A DNA stretch of 64,000 bases from Lycium barbarum (Eukaryota > Streptophyta > Magnoliopsida > Solanales > Solanaceae). The DNA lies in NCBI RefSeq assembly GCF_019175385.1, contig NC_083345.1:118237657-118301656 (forward strand), in the 5' to 3' direction. The position numbers were made by a program, and so were the translations under genes. Of this stretch, positions 60,960-64,000 are shown piece after piece. The notes below the pieces were generated by a model. It did no database searches. It saw only the letters and a program-made list of their open reading frames with translations, and was not told the DNA's origin. Position 1 is the stretch's first letter. Each line of letters begins with the position of its first letter.

Positions 60960-61854
60960 GTAGATAATCATTGTCCTGTAATCGAGATCTCTTGGAGGGT
61001 ATGGCTTAGCATCAATGAAGTATACGTGAACATCTTGGATATTAGGATTCAAATTTTGATAGAAATAAAATATTAGATGATTAATTTCTTTTCATCTGCC
61101 TAAGTGACGCGCAAAGTACTGGTACATTTACTGGTGGGAGGTAGGTAGAGTCAGAATTTTCACTAATAAAAATTAAAATATAATGAAGAAAACACGCGAA
61201 GAAGCCAAGAAGAAAGGTATAACGCTTGAAAATTGGAATAGGATTAAGCCCTAGCTTTAAGCATGTAGATGAGTGTCTGTTATTGGTCCCTATCCTTCGA
61301 AATGTATCTTATTAGATAGTTAGTAGGAATAGTTTCCTAAAGATACAATATTATTTGATTAATTTACCATACTAATACTTGATCCTGTCTAACGTTCTCA
61401 TGCAGAGAGAAGAAATAGAGAGGTCACCAAACAATATGGTGTCGATATTAATAACACGGAGTGAAGGAACTATCTCAGAAGAAGAAGCTATAAAACAAAT
61501 AGAGGAAATGTTGGAAAGTAGGAGAAGAGAGTTGCTAGGGATGGTTCTAACTCAACAAAAAGGAAGCCAATTGCCACAAGTGTGCAAGGATGTCTTTTGG
61601 AAAGCAAGCAAATTGTCTTATTTCGCATATTGAGATCGTGATGAGTTTCGCTCTACGGGGGAAATACTGAAGAATCATATAAAGGATGTACTTTACAAAC
61701 CACTCAGTGTGTCACGTCGTGACCTTCATCCGATATCTTAACTTGACCGAGTGAACCTTCTAGACTATTGTTTATGCTTTAATTCTACTATGTTATGCAT
61801 ATCAAACTCTTTAAAAATATATCTTTCTTAATTGTCTCATTCGATATCTGTCAC

Positions 61855-62266
61855 GATTCTTGGTTATTTTACTTTCTTAAATTTCGTGTCCATTCAAACT
61901 AAAACACATAAATTAAAAAGAAGAGAGTATGATTTTAGAGAATTGAAAAGCTAAGAACTAGCAAAAATGGTATTGATGAAAAGGAAAGAAATGCATTTAA
62001 TTATATCAACTGAAAAAGTAACTTCGTTGAGTGGATTGTCGCACCCTATACTTTTTTATTCTGCCATATATTCATTTACTTAAAGAATAGGGTGCGATAA
62101 TTTACTTTTTCAATTGATATAATTAAGAATGTATTTCTTGCCTTTTCATCAGTATCATTTTTGTTAGTCCTTAGCTTTTCAATTCTCTAAAATCTTACTC
62201 TCTCCTTCTGAATTTATGTGTCTTAGTTTGAACGGACACGAAATTTAAGAAAGTAAACAAGAATTT
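61855..62266. repeat. Long inverted repeat just 3' of the pseudogene
   Basis: Two arms of about 165 bp (about 61855-62021 and 62102-62266) are reverse complements at roughly 90 percent by eye, around an 80-bp spacer. The spacer has its own inner palindrome (tcgcaccctata / tagggtgcgata). A transcript would fold into a long near-perfect hairpin. No coding content. It could be a MITE of a family I do not recognise. Confidence 0.8.
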
Positions 62267-62729
62267 TGGATTTTATGATCTTAAACTAAAATTTAAAATA
62301 TATGTAATGTACTAAAATTCTTTTGGAATCTTGCGATTTAAAATATGCCTGTGAATAATGCTGGATTTAACGAGTTACTCTAAATATAAAATGTGACGTT
62401 CTTTTTAAATAGACTAAAAGGAAAGTAAAACACATAAGTTGAAACGAATGAAGTATATACATAAGTCACAAGTGTTCGCAAGACCAATTTGATCATCTTC
62501 ACTAGGTTATAGATAACGGAATCTTGAATGAGGCACCTACTTCCATTGCTACTCATATGAGATTCACACTAGATTTGATCAACTATCTATTTATCTGGAT
62601 CGTTCTTGACAACCCATAATCGTCTTAATTAAGGAAAAGATGTGGGTGAAAGACCAACTTAATTATTAAATTCTTTTAAGCGTGTTTCCATGTATACCAT
62701 GCAAAAGAAGGAATTGTTACGACCTTATT

Positions 62730-63092
62730 TAGGGGTGTTAAATGAGCAGGTTGGACTGAATTTGAATGGGTCAAAATGAGTTTGAGTAGATCAATGACCC
62801 GCCCAAGGATTACTTGGGTTGTACAGAGTTGGACTAAAACGGATAATAACCCAACCCTCTCAATTCTCTTTATTATTGATATACTATATAATACATCAAA
62901 CAAAAAAATAATTTAAAAATAGTTTGACAAAATTTCTCATGAATTAATTTGGGCTACACATCAACCAATTTTTAAATGGACTGAATTGGACGGGTCAAAA
63001 TAAGTTGAGTTAAAATTGGGCGAGCTATTGACCCGTTCAAACCAATGCCGGTTGGATGGGTTATACTTTTATGGCTAATTTTACCACCTCTA
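62730..63092. mobile_element. hAT-like MITE near the right edge
   Basis: Starts TAGGGGTGTTAAATGAGC, ends TTTTACCACCTCTA. Flanks ACCTTATT and ACTTTACT match at 6 of 8. 363 bp, same family as 60560-60959. Confidence 0.6.
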
Positions 63093-64000
63093 ACTTTACT
63101 ATTAAATTCTAAACTAAGGACGAGCAGTGTCCAATCTAATCTTGAAGATCGACATCATATATAGATTGATATGCTTCTCTAATTTTTGAAGCTAGATGTC
63201 TTTTTTTTTTTTTTTTCTAAAGTAGAAAGAACATCACTTTCATATAATTTGAACAACAATGGCTTTAAATAATTGCAGTTTTTTAAAGCAACAACCATTC
63301 ATTTTTGGGATACATGATTTTGTCCTGTAGTTTTTGAAGGCATTACTAAAATTACCCAAACATGAGTAATTGATATGACTAAACCAACGAGTTATTTCAC
63401 TATCAATTGCTTTCTTTCTCTTTGTTTTACCTTCCCAATTGGGACAGAGAATCTAATTTGAAGAAGCTTTTGGGAAGAAGCTAAAAAAATAGAAGAGTTT
63501 GTAAACGAGGAAATGAAAGAAATGGTCCCTCAAGATTGGGGTAAATATAAAATACGTCTTAAATATTATCTTTGGGTAATTTTACTAAATTTGTCAATGG
63601 TCGGCACTTTTGCCATCCATCAAATTTTGATAAACTATGATTGTTAAAATTTAATGATAATTGGGAATAACTCACCTTTGGATGTGTATTTTTAGTAGTT
63701 TATGTTATTTTTTATTTATTTCTTGTATTTGTCATTGTTTTTGGAGATACACTTTCTACTAGAATTTCTATGTTTGGTGTTTAATGCGGGTTTAAGTGTT
63801 GCCGTCTATGAGATTTGACGGTGATTTTTTTATTTTTTATATTCTAGTTAAACCTCTCTTCATTTTTTTTTTAAATTTTCCGTTAAATCTAACCGTTAAA
63901 GGTTGTTAAATATTCAACAAAAGAATTACTAATTTTTTAAAAAAAAAAATTAAAGAACCAAAGCTGCTCAGGGAATTATTTAACTCTATCCCAAACATAA
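63093..64000. other. AT-rich sequence without recognised features
   Basis: No coding frame or transposon end that I could identify. Confidence 0.5.

Larger units (their letters stand above)
45269..61741 (+). pseudogene. Diterpene synthase pseudogene (tandem copy of cis-abienol synthase-like gene)
   Basis: All 14 exons align to copy 1: 45269-45344, 45455-45523, 46101-46377 (truncated), 48566-48731, 51053-51273, 52082-52202, 54206-54302, 54949-55159, 55545-55654, 55812-55910, 55973-56188, 59236-59380, 60242-60487, 61406-61741. Lesions: exon 2 is 7 nt longer and shifts frame; exon 3 has TGA for Trp at 46245-46247 and lacks its 3' end and donor; exon 7 lost one base near 54282; exon 8 lost one near 55102, giving a stop at 55122-55124; exon 14 has TGA at 61631-61633. 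DDFFD and NDxxS survive. The exon 9 donor is weak (CGG|GTTATT). Intron 10 is only 62 nt. It cannot encode a full enzyme; a truncated or non-coding transcript remains possible. Confidence 0.9.

Overview
The window is plant nuclear DNA, most likely from a member of the Solanaceae. Genes are split by GT-AG introns, non-coding DNA is AT-rich, and most of the window is transposon-derived. The only host protein-coding genes I can support are two tandem, same-strand copies of one diterpene synthase gene. The encoded protein is of the TPS-e/f (ent-kaurene synthase-like) type and, from memory, looks closest to tobacco plastidial cis-abienol synthase.

Layout. 1-12.8 kb is a retrotransposon nest on the minus strand: a partial LTR at the left edge, a decayed chromodomain-type Ty3/gypsy element, and a Ty1/copia element that the gypsy element interrupted. 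12.9-13.9 kb is a foldback element with a perfect 9-bp target duplication. 14.1-36.6 kb is copy 1, a 14-exon gene whose exons join without a break into 790 codons. It keeps both class I metal-binding motifs (DDFFD and NDxxSxxxE) and lacks the class II DxDD motif. Its introns are loaded with MITEs, a TRIM, a LINE fragment, SINEs, a three-unit repeat array and a 3.4-kb solo LTR; intron 10 alone is 8.3 kb. 36.6-45.2 kb is intergenic: a copia 3' end, a Stowaway-like MITE and a cluster of partial LTRs with a long AT microsatellite.

45.2-61.8 kb is copy 2, a pseudogene. All 14 exons are recognisable, but it carries a 7-nt insertion, a nonsense codon and a lost splice donor in the first three exons, 1-nt deletions in exons 7 and 8, and a premature stop in exon 14. 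Its introns hold a different set of insertions: three SINEs with target duplications, foldback elements with 9-bp duplications, a MULE with a G-rich insert, and a 2.0-kb solo LTR with a perfect 5-bp duplication. 61.8-64 kb holds a long inverted repeat, a hAT-like MITE and AT-rich sequence.

How the parts relate. The two copies serve as empty-site references for each other, so many insertions can be placed before or after the duplication. Copy 1 should encode a plastid class I diterpene synthase acting on a labdane-type diphosphate made by a separate class II enzyme. No such partner gene, P450 or prenyltransferase is in the window. Product identity cannot be read from the sequence. No RNA gene of the host and no CRISPR array was found.
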